From assembly GCF_009650605.1 (NCBI RefSeq), contig NZ_WAJT01000002.1, forward strand, positions 62,001 to 126,000: a DNA stretch of 64,000 nucleotides, read 5' to 3'. The position numbers and the translations under genes are program-made. Of this stretch, positions 1-8,861 are shown piece by piece. The first letter of the stretch is position 1. Every line of letters starts with the position of its first letter. The stretch is from Labrenzia sp. CE80 (GTDB lineage Bacteria; Pseudomonadota; Alphaproteobacteria; Rhizobiales; Stappiaceae). The notes under the pieces are model-generated. The model saw nothing but the letters and a program-made list of their open reading frames with translations, was not told the origin of the DNA and did no database searches.

Positions 1-151
1 CGGAATAGACCGCTTGCGTCGGAGCCTGCGACGTCACCGGACTGGCGATGCAAAAGAAATCACCCAGGGCATCATTGACGACCTGAAACGACATATCGGA
101 ATCCAAAAAGTTCATGACGACATCACCCTTGTCGTCATGAGGCACAACTAG
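1..151 (+). CDS. C-terminal end of a SpoIIE/RsbU-type PP2C phosphatase (partial)
   Basis: Only the last 49 codons lie in the window, read in the frame starting at base 2 and ending with TAG at 149-151. The tail reads DDITLVVMRHN. The DDITLVV block close to the C-terminus is typical of SpoIIE-type serine phosphatases, where the paired Asp residues bind metal. The preceding part (GIDRLRR, then an Ala/Ile-rich helix) also fits that family. Such enzymes usually sit behind sensor domains and dephosphorylate anti-anti-sigma factors, but the sensory part is off the left edge and no partner gene is visible. Confidence 0.7.
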   Translation, partial: GIDRLRRSLRRHRTGDAKEITQGIIDDLKRHIGIQKVHDDITLVVMRHN

Positions 152-751
152 ATCCCAGCGCGGGATTGACTCAGGGAAAAGGGCGCATCACTGGAAACAT
201 GACTGGCACAGCTGATGATGTGGCTCGCTCGCGCTAATTTTCATATTGAATTACATTTCTTTTCGACTCTAGACCCACTCGGTCACCTGTTTCTATCTGT
301 TCTAAGAGGAACAAGGTGTTTCAAGTCATGGTTGGATCAACCCCCGGAAAACAAAACAAAAAAGAGAAAATCATTCCATGGCGCCAACGCTTTGGGCGAT
401 TGGTGACCTTGCAAACATGAGTATTCTTGTGGATGCATGGGGGTCGATCAGAGAGGGATGCGAGGGAGCGTGGATCCCTCCAAGTGAGCTGGGAGGCGGC
501 ACGTGACAATCTATAAAATAGAAAGCCAGGGCAATTGGACGCTCAAAGCGCCTGAGATATGAGGCGGATGGCTCTGAACAGCCATTGAAGGTGAGCGTTG
601 ATGTCGCCTTGGCGGCTGGCGCAGGTTCTGGCTCTTGGCGTCAAGATATCCGAGCTTGCCTGACATTGGCAGAAACGACTAGTTTGGCGCCCTTATGGGC
701 GGGCCTTGAGACCGCAAGGCTGTAGATCTTTGAATATACAAAGGATGCAAA
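152..751. other. 600 bp non-coding gap upstream of pntA
   Basis: No convincing gene is seen. The only open frames are about 60 codons, lack ribosome binding sites and have no recognisable sequence. The stretch must hold the promoter of pntAB. A small hairpin (GCCTTG 703-708 with CAAGGC 715-720, 6 nt loop) lies about 30 nt before the pntA start and would be in its leader. An AT-rich patch near 510-520 (TATAAAAT) could be a -10 element, but no good -35 pairs with it. Confidence 0.4.
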
Positions 752-2323
752 ATGTACTTAGGGGTTCCTAAAGAGGTTTTCCCCGGGGAGGCCCGTGTGG
801 CGTTGACCCCGGAGTCCGCAAAACAATTGCAAAAACTGGGCTATGATTGCCTCGTTCAAAGTGGCGCCGGCGCGGCTGCCGGTTTCTCGGATACCACCTA
901 TCGAGACGCGGGCGTGGAGCTGGTCGACACTGCTGAGAGCTTGTGGGCCAAAGCTGACATCATTGCCAAGGTTCGCCAGCCCGAGGATCAGGAGCTCGGA
1001 TACCTTGCCAAGGGCAAGACGCTGATTTCCTTTTTCAATCCCGGTGGCAATCAGGACGGGCTCGATAAGGCAAAAGCGTCCGGCGCGAACGTCATCGCCA
1101 TGGAAATGGTACCGCGCATCTCGCGCGCACAGAAAATGGACGCGCTCTCGTCCATGGCAAATATTGCTGGCTACCGGGCTGTCATTGAGGCTGGCAACAA
1201 CTTCGGCCGTTTCTTCACCGGTCAGATCACTGCAGCGGGCAAGGTCCCGCCGGCAAAGGTGCTGGTGGTTGGCGCGGGCGTTGCCGGTCTGGCCGCTATC
1301 GGCACATCGACTTCATTGGGCGCGGTGACTTATGCATTCGACGTGCGACCGGAAGTGGCCGAACAAGTCGAATCTATGGGTGCAGAATTCGTCTACCTGG
1401 ACTTCAAGGAAGAACAGCAGGATGGTGCTGCAACAGGTGGCTATGCCAGTGTGTCTTCGCCCGAGTTCCGTGAAGCACAGCTGGCAAAGTTTCGCGAGCT
1501 TGCGCCAGACATCGACATTGTCATCACAACGGCGCTGATCCCCAACCGCCCGGCTCCAAAGCTGTGGCTTGAGGACATGGTCAAGGCCATGAAGCCCGGT
1601 TCGGTCATCGTCGATCTTGCTGCAGAGCGCGGTGGCAATGTGGAAGGCACGATCGCCGACGAGAAGGTCGTGACTGAAAACGGTGTCACCATCATCGGCT
1701 ATACGGATTTCCCGTCGCGTATGGCGGCCCAGTCCTCGACGCTTTATTCGACAAATATTCGCCATATGATGAGCGACCTGACACCAGAGAAGAACGGTCA
1801 GGTCGTGCATGACATGGAGGATGATGTCATCCGTGGTGCAACGGTTGCCTTTGAGGGAGAAATCACCTTCCCACCACCACCTCCCAAGGTGCAGGCGATT
1901 GCGGCCAAGCCCAAGGAAAAACCCAAGGAATTGACGGCAGAGGAAAAGCGGGCGCAGGAGACTGCAGCTTTCAAGGCGCAGACCAAGCAGCAGGTCACGC
2001 TGATTGCGGTCGGTGGCCTTCTGACGTTGCTGGTCGGCCTGGTTGCACCAGCCAGCTTCATGCAGCATTTCATCGTCTTCGTGCTGTCGGTCTTCGTCGG
2101 TTTCCAGGTCATCTGGGGCGTTAGCCACTCGTTGCACACGCCGCTCATGGCTGTGACGAACGCCATTTCCTCGATCATCATTCTGGGCGCCCTGATGCAG
2201 ATCGGCTCCGGATCATTCCTGATCATTCTTCTGGCAGGGCTTTCCGTATTCATGGCCGGGATCAACATCTTCGGCGGTTTCCTTGTCACCCGGCGCATGC
2301 TCGCCATGTTCCAGAAATCTTAA
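752..2323 (+). CDS. pntA: Proton-translocating NAD(P) transhydrogenase, alpha subunit
   Basis: With PntB this inner-membrane enzyme uses the proton motive force to reduce NADP+ with NADH. The 523-residue protein has the alanine-dehydrogenase/PNT fold: N-terminal domain about 1-140, then the NAD-binding domain with a glycine motif VVGAGVAGLA near 171-180. A Pro/Lys/Glu-rich linker follows near 370-410, then about four hydrophobic segments to the end. It is therefore the fused alpha1-alpha2 form, unlike the split pntAA/pntAB of several other alphaproteobacteria. The start has AAAGGA 9 nt upstream. pntB follows after 12 nt. Confidence 0.96.
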   Translation: MYLGVPKEVFPGEARVALTPESAKQLQKLGYDCLVQSGAGAAAGFSDTTYRDAGVELVDTAESLWAKADIIAKVRQPEDQELGYLAKGKTLISFFNPGGNQDGLDKAKASGANVIAMEMVPRISRAQKMDALSSMANIAGYRAVIEAGNNFGRFFTGQITAAGKVPPAKVLVVGAGVAGLAAIGTSTSLGAVTYAFDVRPEVAEQVESMGAEFVYLDFKEEQQDGAATGGYASVSSPEFREAQLAKFRELAPDIDIVITTALIPNRPAPKLWLEDMVKAMKPGSVIVDLAAERGGNVEGTIADEKVVTENGVTIIGYTDFPSRMAAQSSTLYSTNIRHMMSDLTPEKNGQVVHDMEDDVIRGATVAFEGEITFPPPPPKVQAIAAKPKEKPKELTAEEKRAQETAAFKAQTKQQVTLIAVGGLLTLLVGLVAPASFMQHFIVFVLSVFVGFQVIWGVSHSLHTPLMAVTNAISSIIILGALMQIGSGSFLIILLAGLSVFMAGINIFGGFLVTRRMLAMFQKS

Positions 2324-2335
2324 GGAGGCCAGGAG

Positions 2336-3769
2336 ATGGAATTCGGTTTCACAACCGCCGCTTATGTTGTCGCGGCTGTTTTGTTCATTCTTTCTTTGGG
2401 TGGCCTCTCGGGCCAGGAAAGCGCGAAACGTGCTGTTTGGTACGGCATTGTCGGCATGGGCCTCGCGGTGGTCGCGACGCTTCTCGGACCAGGTACAGGC
2501 CTCTGGCTTCTATCGGTCATCCTGATCGCGGCCGGCGGGATCATCGGGTATTTCGTGGCGCAGCGCGTTCAAATGACCGAGATGCCGCAACTCGTTGCAG
2601 CGATGCATTCGTTGGTCGGTCTGGCAGCTGTTTTCGTGGGCTTCAACGCCTACCTTGAGCTAGGACGTGTCCTTGCGATGGGCGCCGAAGAGCGCGAGGC
2701 GTTGGACGGCTTCGCGGCGCTTCTCGCGCACAAGACATCTGTCGAACAGGCCATTTTGAAGGTTGAGGTCTTCCTCGGTGTCTTCGTTGGCGCGGTGACC
2801 TTCACCGGTTCGGTTGTTGCCTTCGGCAAGCTTGCTGGCAAGCTGACCTCCAAGGCGACGAAGTTGCCGGGCGGTCATATGCTGAACGCAGGCGCTGCCG
2901 CGCTCAGTGTCGTTCTGCTGCTGCTGTTCCTGAACGGGGCCGGCATCTGGACGCTGATCCTCATGACCCTGCTTGCCTTCTTCATTGGCTACCATCTGAT
3001 CATGGGCATCGGCGGCGCCGACATGCCGGTGGTGGTGTCGATGTTGAATTCTTATTCGGGCTGGGCAGCAGCGGCCATCGGCTTCTCGCTCGGCAACGAT
3101 CTGTTGATCGTGGTCGGCGCGCTGGTTGGGTCCTCCGGTGCAATCCTCTCTTACATCATGTGTAAGGCGATGAACCGCTCGTTCATTTCTGTCATCTTGG
3201 GAGGTTTCGGCAACACGACTGGTCCTGCCATGGAAGTGGAAGGCGAGCAGATTGCCATCGATTCAGATGGCGTTTTCGCGGCGCTTGAAGATGCCGACAG
3301 CATCATCATCGTTCCAGGCTATGGCATGGCGGTGGCTCAGGCGCAGCAAAACGTTGCTGAACTCACACGCCGCCTGAGAGCCAAGGGCAAGGAAGTTCGT
3401 TTCGCGATCCATCCCGTTGCCGGCCGTCTGCCGGGTCACATGAACGTGCTGTTGGCCGAAGCAAAGGTCCCCTATGACATCGTTCTGGAAATGGACGAGA
3501 TCAATGAGGACTTTGCCTCGACCGACGTCGTAATCGTCATTGGCTCCAACGACATCGTCAATCCGGCAGCCCAGGAAGATCCGAACTCGCCAATCGCGGG
3601 GATGCCGGTTCTGGAAGTCTGGAAGGCGAAGCAGGTCTTCGTGTCTAAGCGCGGCCAGGGCACCGGCTATTCGGGCATCGAAAATCCGCTGTTCTACAAG
3701 GAAAACACCCGCATGTACTACGGGGATGCAAAAGCCAGCCTGGACAAGCTGCTGGCCCTGTTTAGCTGA
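2336..3769 (+). CDS. pntB: Proton-translocating NAD(P) transhydrogenase, beta subunit
   Basis: The 477-residue protein carries the membrane domain (about nine hydrophobic helices over roughly residues 1-265) followed by the NADP(H)-binding domain III. Family hallmarks of domain III are visible: IIVPGYGMAVAQAQ near 325-338, then AGRLPGHMNVLLAEA and the late motif KRGQGTGYSGIENPLF. It pairs with PntA to form the proton channel and NADPH site. The start is preceded by a strong AAGGAGG, and the operon ends right after it at an intrinsic terminator. Confidence 0.97.
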   Translation: MEFGFTTAAYVVAAVLFILSLGGLSGQESAKRAVWYGIVGMGLAVVATLLGPGTGLWLLSVILIAAGGIIGYFVAQRVQMTEMPQLVAAMHSLVGLAAVFVGFNAYLELGRVLAMGAEEREALDGFAALLAHKTSVEQAILKVEVFLGVFVGAVTFTGSVVAFGKLAGKLTSKATKLPGGHMLNAGAAALSVVLLLLFLNGAGIWTLILMTLLAFFIGYHLIMGIGGADMPVVVSMLNSYSGWAAAAIGFSLGNDLLIVVGALVGSSGAILSYIMCKAMNRSFISVILGGFGNTTGPAMEVEGEQIAIDSDGVFAALEDADSIIIVPGYGMAVAQAQQNVAELTRRLRAKGKEVRFAIHPVAGRLPGHMNVLLAEAKVPYDIVLEMDEINEDFASTDVVIVIGSNDIVNPAAQEDPNSPIAGMPVLEVWKAKQVFVSKRGQGTGYSGIENPLFYKENTRMYYGDAKASLDKLLALFS

Positions 3770-3799
3770 CTGGGTCCCATGCTCTGACTAGAAGTGTGT

Positions 3800-3838
3800 C
3801 GCCAAGGCCCTGCAAGGCCTTGGCGATTTTCTTTTTTT
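3800..3838 (+). terminator. Intrinsic terminator after pntB
   Basis: A perfect stem CGCCAAGGCC (3800-3809) pairs with GGCCTTGGCG (3816-3825) across a 6 nt loop and is followed by ATTTTCTTTTTTT. There is no matching T tract in the opposite direction, so it should stop pntAB transcription but not the convergent permease gene. Confidence 0.9.
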
Positions 3839-3933
3839 GGCAGCAGGTATCCGGGTCCAGTCGGGCTGGCACCTTTGCCCGGAAACTCTGCGTTGAAAGA
3901 CTATCTCTCTTGTATGCTGCCAGGAGAGGGGCC

Positions 3934-5637
3934 TTACCTCAGCCCCGCAACGGTCCCTTTAGATGCCCATCGCAGGAGGGAGATCAGGGCCAGGGGGATA
4001 AGCGTTGTGATCAGAACCGCGCAGAATGCCATGGCCATCCCAAGTCCCGCAGATCCCTGATCGAACTGTTGCCAGATAAAGACCGCTATGGTCTGGAAGC
4101 CGACTGGCGCGACAAGAAGAGAGGCAACCAGTTCCCGCGAAGCGACCGCAAATACAAGGATCATGGCGGTAACCATGCTGGGCAGAATGAGCGGAAAGAC
4201 GATCCTGACAAAGGCCTTCAGCGGTCCGGAGCCGCAGACCCGCGCTGCAGCCTCCAGATTGTCTCCGAGCTGATGCAAGGACGCCGTGGCATAGCGAACC
4301 GGCTGCGGCAAGAGAATGCAGATATAGGCCAGCAGCAGGATGAACGGCGTATTATAGGGCGTTATCGGCAGCCAGGGCTGGTTCCAGGCCAGAATGATAC
4401 CGACAGCCACAACAACGCCCGGCAGTGAATTGGGCGTGATGGACAGGGCATCAAGCACAATCCGGAAGCGCCCGCGCCCCTTCACCACCGAATAGGCCGT
4501 AATCGCGCCGAGCAGCCCAGCCAGAAGCGCTGTCGTCGTGCCCAGAATCAACGAGTTGCCGAGTGCCACCAGGCCGTCGCTGCCGGCTCCCAGAAGCTCT
4601 CTGAAATGGTCAAGCCCGAGATTGGACAGCTTAAGGCCGCCAGAAATGGTGCGGGATAGGGCCGTCGCGAGAATGGCGAGGATCGGCAGGCCTGTTGCGA
4701 GGAAGGCGACAAACGCGAACAGCAGGGAAACCGGCAAGGCCCAAACGCCGAGCTCCTTTTTGTCGAACGCCTGTGGCTTGCCGCCGACGATGCGGTAATC
4801 GCGCCGTGTAAGCAGCCATCTCTGCAGCATGAAAGCGACAAGCGCCATGCTGACCAGAACGAGAGACAGGGTTGCCGAGCCAGGCAGGTCGATCGGCCAT
4901 TCGGAAATGCGGTTCTCGATGCCGGTGACCAACACTTCAAAGCCGATGCGCCGCCCGAGTGCCGCAGGTGTTCCGTATTCCTCGATGGACATCGCAAAGA
5001 CGAGCAAGAGGCTTGCGGCAAGGCCTGGCATGGAAAGAGGAAGGGTGATGCGCCAGAACGAGCGCCATTGCCCGGCGCCGAACACACGCCCGACATCGGA
5101 ATACCGTGCGCCAATGGTTTCGAACGTGCGTGAAAGAACGAAATAGACCACGGAGAAGGTGTTGAGGCCCATAATCAGCATGATCCCGGTCACCGAAAAA
5201 AGCAGCGGGGCCAGATGGATGCCGGTCAATTGTTCGAGATAACCGCGTGGCTGCAGCGTCATGATCCATCCGAGCGCTGCGATATAGGGCGGTATCATGA
5301 AAGGGATAAGCAACAAGGCATCCCAAATCAGGGCACCTGGCACCCGGAACAGTGCTCTCAGCGCGGCAAGTGGCACCGCGAGGATTGCTGCGCAGACCAC
5401 CGTTCCAACTCCGAGCAGCAATGTGTTGCCGGCAAGGCCGAAAAGATCAGGATCTGCGAGGGTCTTGAAAAACAGGGAAAAGGGAGCGGCAAATGAGCCG
5501 CTCCCGAATTCAGGGAAGATCGCCTGAACGACGATAAACAGGCAGGGGATCGCGACGACGAGCAGCAAGCCGATGATGGCAATCCACTTGAGAGTGGCAC
5601 TGCCTTCAGCGCCTGTCGCCACGCCCCCCCTGGCCAT
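3934..5637 (-). CDS. ABC transporter permease, fused two-domain type of the ferric iron/phosphonate class
   Basis: The 567-residue integral membrane protein has about 12 hydrophobic helices and two tandem BPD permease domains. Each carries an EAA-like loop for the ATPase: VGRVFGAGQWRSFWRITLP in the first half and EAAARVCGSGPLKAFVRIVFP in the second. This duplicated layout is usual for FbpB/AfuB and putative 2-aminoethylphosphonate (PhnU2-like) permeases. It is the last gene of a minus-strand operon. Its ATG shares one base with the TAA of the binding-protein gene, so the two should be translationally coupled. Substrate is not decided by sequence. Confidence 0.88.
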   Translation of the reverse strand: MARGGVATGAEGSATLKWIAIIGLLLVVAIPCLFIVVQAIFPEFGSGSFAAPFSLFFKTLADPDLFGLAGNTLLLGVGTVVCAAILAVPLAALRALFRVPGALIWDALLLIPFMIPPYIAALGWIMTLQPRGYLEQLTGIHLAPLLFSVTGIMLIMGLNTFSVVYFVLSRTFETIGARYSDVGRVFGAGQWRSFWRITLPLSMPGLAASLLLVFAMSIEEYGTPAALGRRIGFEVLVTGIENRISEWPIDLPGSATLSLVLVSMALVAFMLQRWLLTRRDYRIVGGKPQAFDKKELGVWALPVSLLFAFVAFLATGLPILAILATALSRTISGGLKLSNLGLDHFRELLGAGSDGLVALGNSLILGTTTALLAGLLGAITAYSVVKGRGRFRIVLDALSITPNSLPGVVVAVGIILAWNQPWLPITPYNTPFILLLAYICILLPQPVRYATASLHQLGDNLEAAARVCGSGPLKAFVRIVFPLILPSMVTAMILVFAVASRELVASLLVAPVGFQTIAVFIWQQFDQGSAGLGMAMAFCAVLITTLIPLALISLLRWASKGTVAGLR

Positions 5638-6572
5638 TAGTTGAAGATTGCCTTGAAGCCGGCCAGAACGTCATCACGTGCAGGCGCGCCTTCGTTGGAC
5701 AGAAGCTTCAGATCACCGATCAGCGGACGATCGACCTTGATGTCCGTACGCGAAGGCATCAGGTTGACCTTTGCAACGGCCTGCTGGCCTTCTTCAGACA
5801 GAACGTAGTCGATGAACTTTTTCGCATCATCCTGGTTCTGGGAAGACTTGAGGATCATGATGGGACGCGGAGCCACGACAGTGCCGCTCTCCGGGAAAAT
5901 GGCTTCGATGGTCTCACCCTTGGCAGCTGCGCCCATGGTGATGTAGTCGACACCGGCAAAGACAGCAGCTTTCGCGCCCTGCAAGACAGGGTTCAGAGCA
6001 GCTCTATTGGCGCCAGCGACGATTGCGCCATTGTCCTTGAGACCCTGCAGAACGTCGGTCATGTCATTGGCGATGAAGGCCTCAACCAGCGTGTAGGTGC
6101 CGCCGGAAGCTGCTGGATCCGGAAGTGTGACAAGATCCTTGTACTCAGGCTTTGCAAGGTCGGACCAGTCAGCAGGCTTCGGTGTGCCCGATTCAGTGTT
6201 CCAAGCGATGATGAGACCTGCGACGCCCTGCGCAACAGCGCCTTCCATCTTCAGGAAGTCAGGCACTGTCTCTGCATTCGGGCTTTCATAGGCAAGCAGC
6301 AGATCCTTGGCTGCAAAATCGGTTGCCGTGCCCCAGGAAGCGGAAACAACAACGTCAGCAACAGGGTTGGACGCCTCAGCTTCCAGACGCGCCATGACCT
6401 TGCCGGTGGTGGCCTGGAACACATTGGCCTTGATGCCGGTTTTCTCGGTGAAGCCGGCAGCCAGGTTCTTGATCAGGGCGCCTGGGCCAGCCGAATAGAC
6501 CGTCACATCCGCATGAGCGGCTGTGGAAGCCAGAAGGCCGAGGGCAAGAGCGGCGAAAGAAAGGCGTTTCAT
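5637..6572 (-). CDS. Periplasmic substrate-binding protein of the Fe(III)/phosphonate-type ABC importer
   Basis: The 311-residue protein begins with a signal peptide (KRLSFAALALGLLAS, cleavage after AHA). The mature part matches the extracellular binding-protein fold of the FbpA/PhnS2 group (VTVYSAGPGALIKNLAAGFTE, later YVLSEEGQQAVAK). I start at the second ATG, 12 nt inside the longer frame, because GGAG sits correctly before it; the first ATG overlaps the ATPase stop. The paired Tyr-Tyr that binds ferric iron in FbpA is not present, so iron should not be assumed. Confidence 0.88.
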   Translation of the reverse strand: MKRLSFAALALGLLASTAAHADVTVYSAGPGALIKNLAAGFTEKTGIKANVFQATTGKVMARLEAEASNPVADVVVSASWGTATDFAAKDLLLAYESPNAETVPDFLKMEGAVAQGVAGLIIAWNTESGTPKPADWSDLAKPEYKDLVTLPDPAASGGTYTLVEAFIANDMTDVLQGLKDNGAIVAGANRAALNPVLQGAKAAVFAGVDYITMGAAAKGETIEAIFPESGTVVAPRPIMILKSSQNQDDAKKFIDYVLSEEGQQAVAKVNLMPSRTDIKVDRPLIGDLKLLSNEGAPARDDVLAGFKAIFN

Positions 6573-6583
6573 AACAGTCTCCA

Positions 6584-7675
6584 TTAAGTCGGTTGGTCAG
6601 AAATTGGGAACCAACGCAAGTCTTCGGGTGCAAAGGAAAGGTCGAGCATGTCCCCCGCTTTGACGGGGTTCGAGCTTGAAAGGCGGATCAGATGGGGTGT
6701 GCCGGTGACGCGCAGGGTGAGGGCCTGGCCGGTGCTGCGGGTCTGCGCCCGCACGACTGTTGTCTTCAGCGTCAAGGGACCTGTTGCGCCGAGACGCAGC
6801 GCCTTTTCAGGAAGTAGAACCTGCGCTTGTGACCCCTCGAAGGCGCCCTCAGGCAGGACCAGATCAGTTCCCTCTATGGTCCAGCCGTCAGCCGCCCGAG
6901 CGACTGGCATCAGGCAACCAAGGCGGAGAAAATCGGCGACCGCTGAAGTTGCGGGATGATTGACCAGGTCATGAGGTGAAGCGATCTGCTCGATCCTGCC
7001 ACCGCGCATCACGGCGACATGGTCTGACAGCGTCAGCGCTTCAGAATGATCATGAGTCACATAAACCGCGCTAAGGTTAAGCTCGGCGACAAGGTCCGCG
7101 ATCTCTTCAACCATGGTTTCGCGCAATTCACGGTCGAGATTGGACAAGGGCTCGTCAAACAGAACCAGCGGCGGTTCCGCGACAATCGCCCGCGCAATCG
7201 CCACGCGCTGCTGCTGGCCACCGGAAAGGTCCGAGGGGCGGCGCTCCGCCATCGCGCCCAAGCCAACCCGGTCCAGAGCCTTCGCGACTCGTTCCTTGCA
7301 TTCGGCCGCGCCGACACGCTTCATTTCAAGCGGGAAGGCGACATTCCTGGCCACCGACATATGCGGCCACAACGCGTAGTCCTGAAACACCATGCCTAGG
7401 CCGCGCTTTTCCGGAGGTAGTGCGATGCCAGCTGCCGGGGCAGCCACCGTGCTGCCGGCAATCTCGATCTCTCCCGCATCAGGTAGAAGCAATCCGGAGA
7501 TGAGGCGCAGCAATGTGGTCTTGCCGCAGCCGGAGGGGCCGAGCAGTCCGAGCACTTGTCCGGGAGCCAGATCCACGCTGATGTCATTCAGCACGTTTTC
7601 AGCGCCGTAGCTCATGGAAACAGAGCGGACTGCCAAGGCATGACTTTGGGCAGGCGGCGAAGGGCTGGAAATCAT
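6584..7675 (-). CDS. ABC transporter ATP-binding protein (Fe3+/polyamine/phosphonate class)
   Basis: This is the first gene of the importer operon. A 363-residue product is chosen from the ATG at 7675; an open frame continues upstream to 7876, but that extension shows no homology. Walker A GPSGCGKTT, Q-loop MVFQDYALWPH, signature LSGGQQQRVAIARAI, Walker B LVLFDEPLSNLD and switch histidine VTHDHSEAL are all intact. A C-terminal regulatory (TOBE-like) region of about 110 residues follows. The next start lies at the stop codon, consistent with coupled translation. The ribosome site at 7675 is weak, so the start is less certain. Confidence 0.9.
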   Translation of the reverse strand: MISSPSPPAQSHALAVRSVSMSYGAENVLNDISVDLAPGQVLGLLGPSGCGKTTLLRLISGLLLPDAGEIEIAGSTVAAPAAGIALPPEKRGLGMVFQDYALWPHMSVARNVAFPLEMKRVGAAECKERVAKALDRVGLGAMAERRPSDLSGGQQQRVAIARAIVAEPPLVLFDEPLSNLDRELRETMVEEIADLVAELNLSAVYVTHDHSEALTLSDHVAVMRGGRIEQIASPHDLVNHPATSAVADFLRLGCLMPVARAADGWTIEGTDLVLPEGAFEGSQAQVLLPEKALRLGATGPLTLKTTVVRAQTRSTGQALTLRVTGTPHLIRLSSSNPVKAGDMLDLSFAPEDLRWFPISDQPT

Positions 7676-7728
7676 AAAATACTTGGCCTGAAGGGAGCTT
7701 ATAGACAACCAAGCGATCTCTAAGGCAG

Positions 7729-7752
7729 CAATATAACAGTATTGTAACAGTC
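7729..7752. promoter_or_regulatory. Candidate operator in the divergent promoter region
   Basis: CAATA (7729-7733) and TATTG (7740-7744) form an inverted repeat with 6 nt between. On the minus strand the same stretch contains two tandem 11-mers, ACTGTTACAAT and ACTGTTATATT, identical at 9 of 11 positions. The site is 54-77 nt before the ABC ATPase start, where a regulator of that operon could bind. No regulator gene is adjacent. Confidence 0.35.
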
Positions 7753-7792
7753 GGATGTCTTTCGGAGCTCGCCTTTCAGGGCGTCGACAGCG

Positions 7793-7816
7793 CGCTTGAT
7801 TGGTCTTGATCAAGCG
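7793..7816. repeat. Inverted repeat in the leader of the metallophosphoesterase gene
   Basis: CGCTTGAT (7793-7800) and ATCAAGCG (7809-7816) pair perfectly across 8 nt, about 90 nt before the start at 7906. There is no T tract, so it is not a standard terminator. It could be an operator or a leader hairpin. Confidence 0.35.
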
Positions 7817-7905
7817 TTTGAGAAAAACCTTGCCGCGTGATGGCAAAGCACTCTTTAAAGAGGCGCCCGTAGCCATTGTTCAAAGCCAAGCCCGCCGGAT
7901 AGCCG

Positions 7906-8691
7906 ATGACGACAGCCGCCAAACAGCATTTCGATGATCGCGATGCCAGGAGCGCAAGACGAAAGCGTTTGGAGAGGCAGTTTCCGAACACGGACATCTA
8001 TGCCATCGGTGACGTTCACGGCTGCTGTGGGCTTCAGAAGAAGTTGGAGCAGCTGATCCTGGCGGAGAACAGCGATGAGCCCCGCAACAAGTTGATCCTT
8101 TATCTTGGAGATTTGGTGGATCGCGGGCCGGACAGCAAAGGCGTGATTGACCATTGCCTGTCATCTCTGCCTGACGGCTGCGAGCGGCTTAGTCTCTGCG
8201 GCAATCATGACCAGCTGTTTTTCGAGTTCCTCCTGAGGCCAAGCCTGAGCGCACATTGGCTGGACTTCGGTGGACGAGAGACGCTCATGTCCTATGGCGT
8301 TGATGTTGATGAGCTAGCCGGCGGGCACACAAGCGATGAGGAGCTTGCACAGGTGCTGTCCGAGGCTATCCCGAGCGCGCACTTCCTTTTTCTTCAAGCA
8401 CTGCCTGTCGCCTTGACCGTGCCGGAGGCCCATTTTGTCCACGCGGGGATGCGGATCGGCGTACCCATGGAAGACCAGGACGACCATGATCTGATGTGGA
8501 TCCGTGAGGAGTTCCTGGTGGATGAGCCTGCGTCCGACCGCCTGGTCGTTCACGGCCATAGCCCGGCGCCGACCCCGCGGATGGGGCCGGGGCGCATCGG
8601 GATCGACACCAAGGCGGTGGGCGGCGGTCCACTGACAGCGCTTCGCCTGCGTGGAGAGACTACCCGCTTTCTCTCGGTTTCCTTTGACTAG
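7906..8691 (+). CDS. Metallophosphoesterase, ApaH/PrpA-like serine-threonine phosphatase
   Basis: The 261-residue cytoplasmic protein shows the calcineurin-like metal-binding set: GDVHGCC near 37-43, GDLVDRGPDS near 67-76 and GNHD near 98-101, with a late HGHSPAP. These bind the dinuclear metal centre that hydrolyses phosphomonoesters, phosphoprotein or diadenosine polyphosphates. Length and motif order fit the PrpA/ApaH group; the sequence alone does not choose between protein and nucleotide substrates. It is monocistronic, diverges from the ABC operon and ends at a terminator. Confidence 0.88.
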   Translation: MTTAAKQHFDDRDARSARRKRLERQFPNTDIYAIGDVHGCCGLQKKLEQLILAENSDEPRNKLILYLGDLVDRGPDSKGVIDHCLSSLPDGCERLSLCGNHDQLFFEFLLRPSLSAHWLDFGGRETLMSYGVDVDELAGGHTSDEELAQVLSEAIPSAHFLFLQALPVALTVPEAHFVHAGMRIGVPMEDQDDHDLMWIREEFLVDEPASDRLVVHGHSPAPTPRMGPGRIGIDTKAVGGGPLTALRLRGETTRFLSVSFD

Positions 8692-8757
8692 GCTCTGATC
8701 TTGAGGCGACGCCTCCCAACCCTCGAGCCAAAGTCAGTGTATCAGCCTATACAAATA

Positions 8758-8788
8758 AAAACCCGCCAGCTCAAAAACTGACGGGTTT
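8758..8788. terminator. Terminator hairpin between metallophosphoesterase and GST genes
   Basis: AAACCCGCCAG (8758-8768) pairs with CTGACGGGTTT (8778-8788) with a single mismatch. The A-rich and T-rich flanks lie inside the stem, so it could work for both converging transcripts, the plus-strand phosphatase and the minus-strand glutathione transferase. Confidence 0.65.
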
Positions 8789-8861
8789 CTGCGTTAAGCA
8801 GCTGCGTCCTTGGCAAGCGAGCAAAGATGCAAGCTGAAATAGAGCAGGTCTCTACGCCGAC

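Noticed and set aside
215..406. 63-codon open frame upstream of pntA
   Set aside because: No ribosome site, unusual composition and no recognisable motif; treated as non-coding.
1313..2137. 274-codon minus-strand frame inside pntA
   Set aside because: Antisense shadow of a clear pntA; Cys/His/Arg-rich translation with no domain.
3796..4428. 210-codon plus-strand frame over the permease gene
   Set aside because: Runs through the pntB terminator hairpin and antisense to a well-supported permease.
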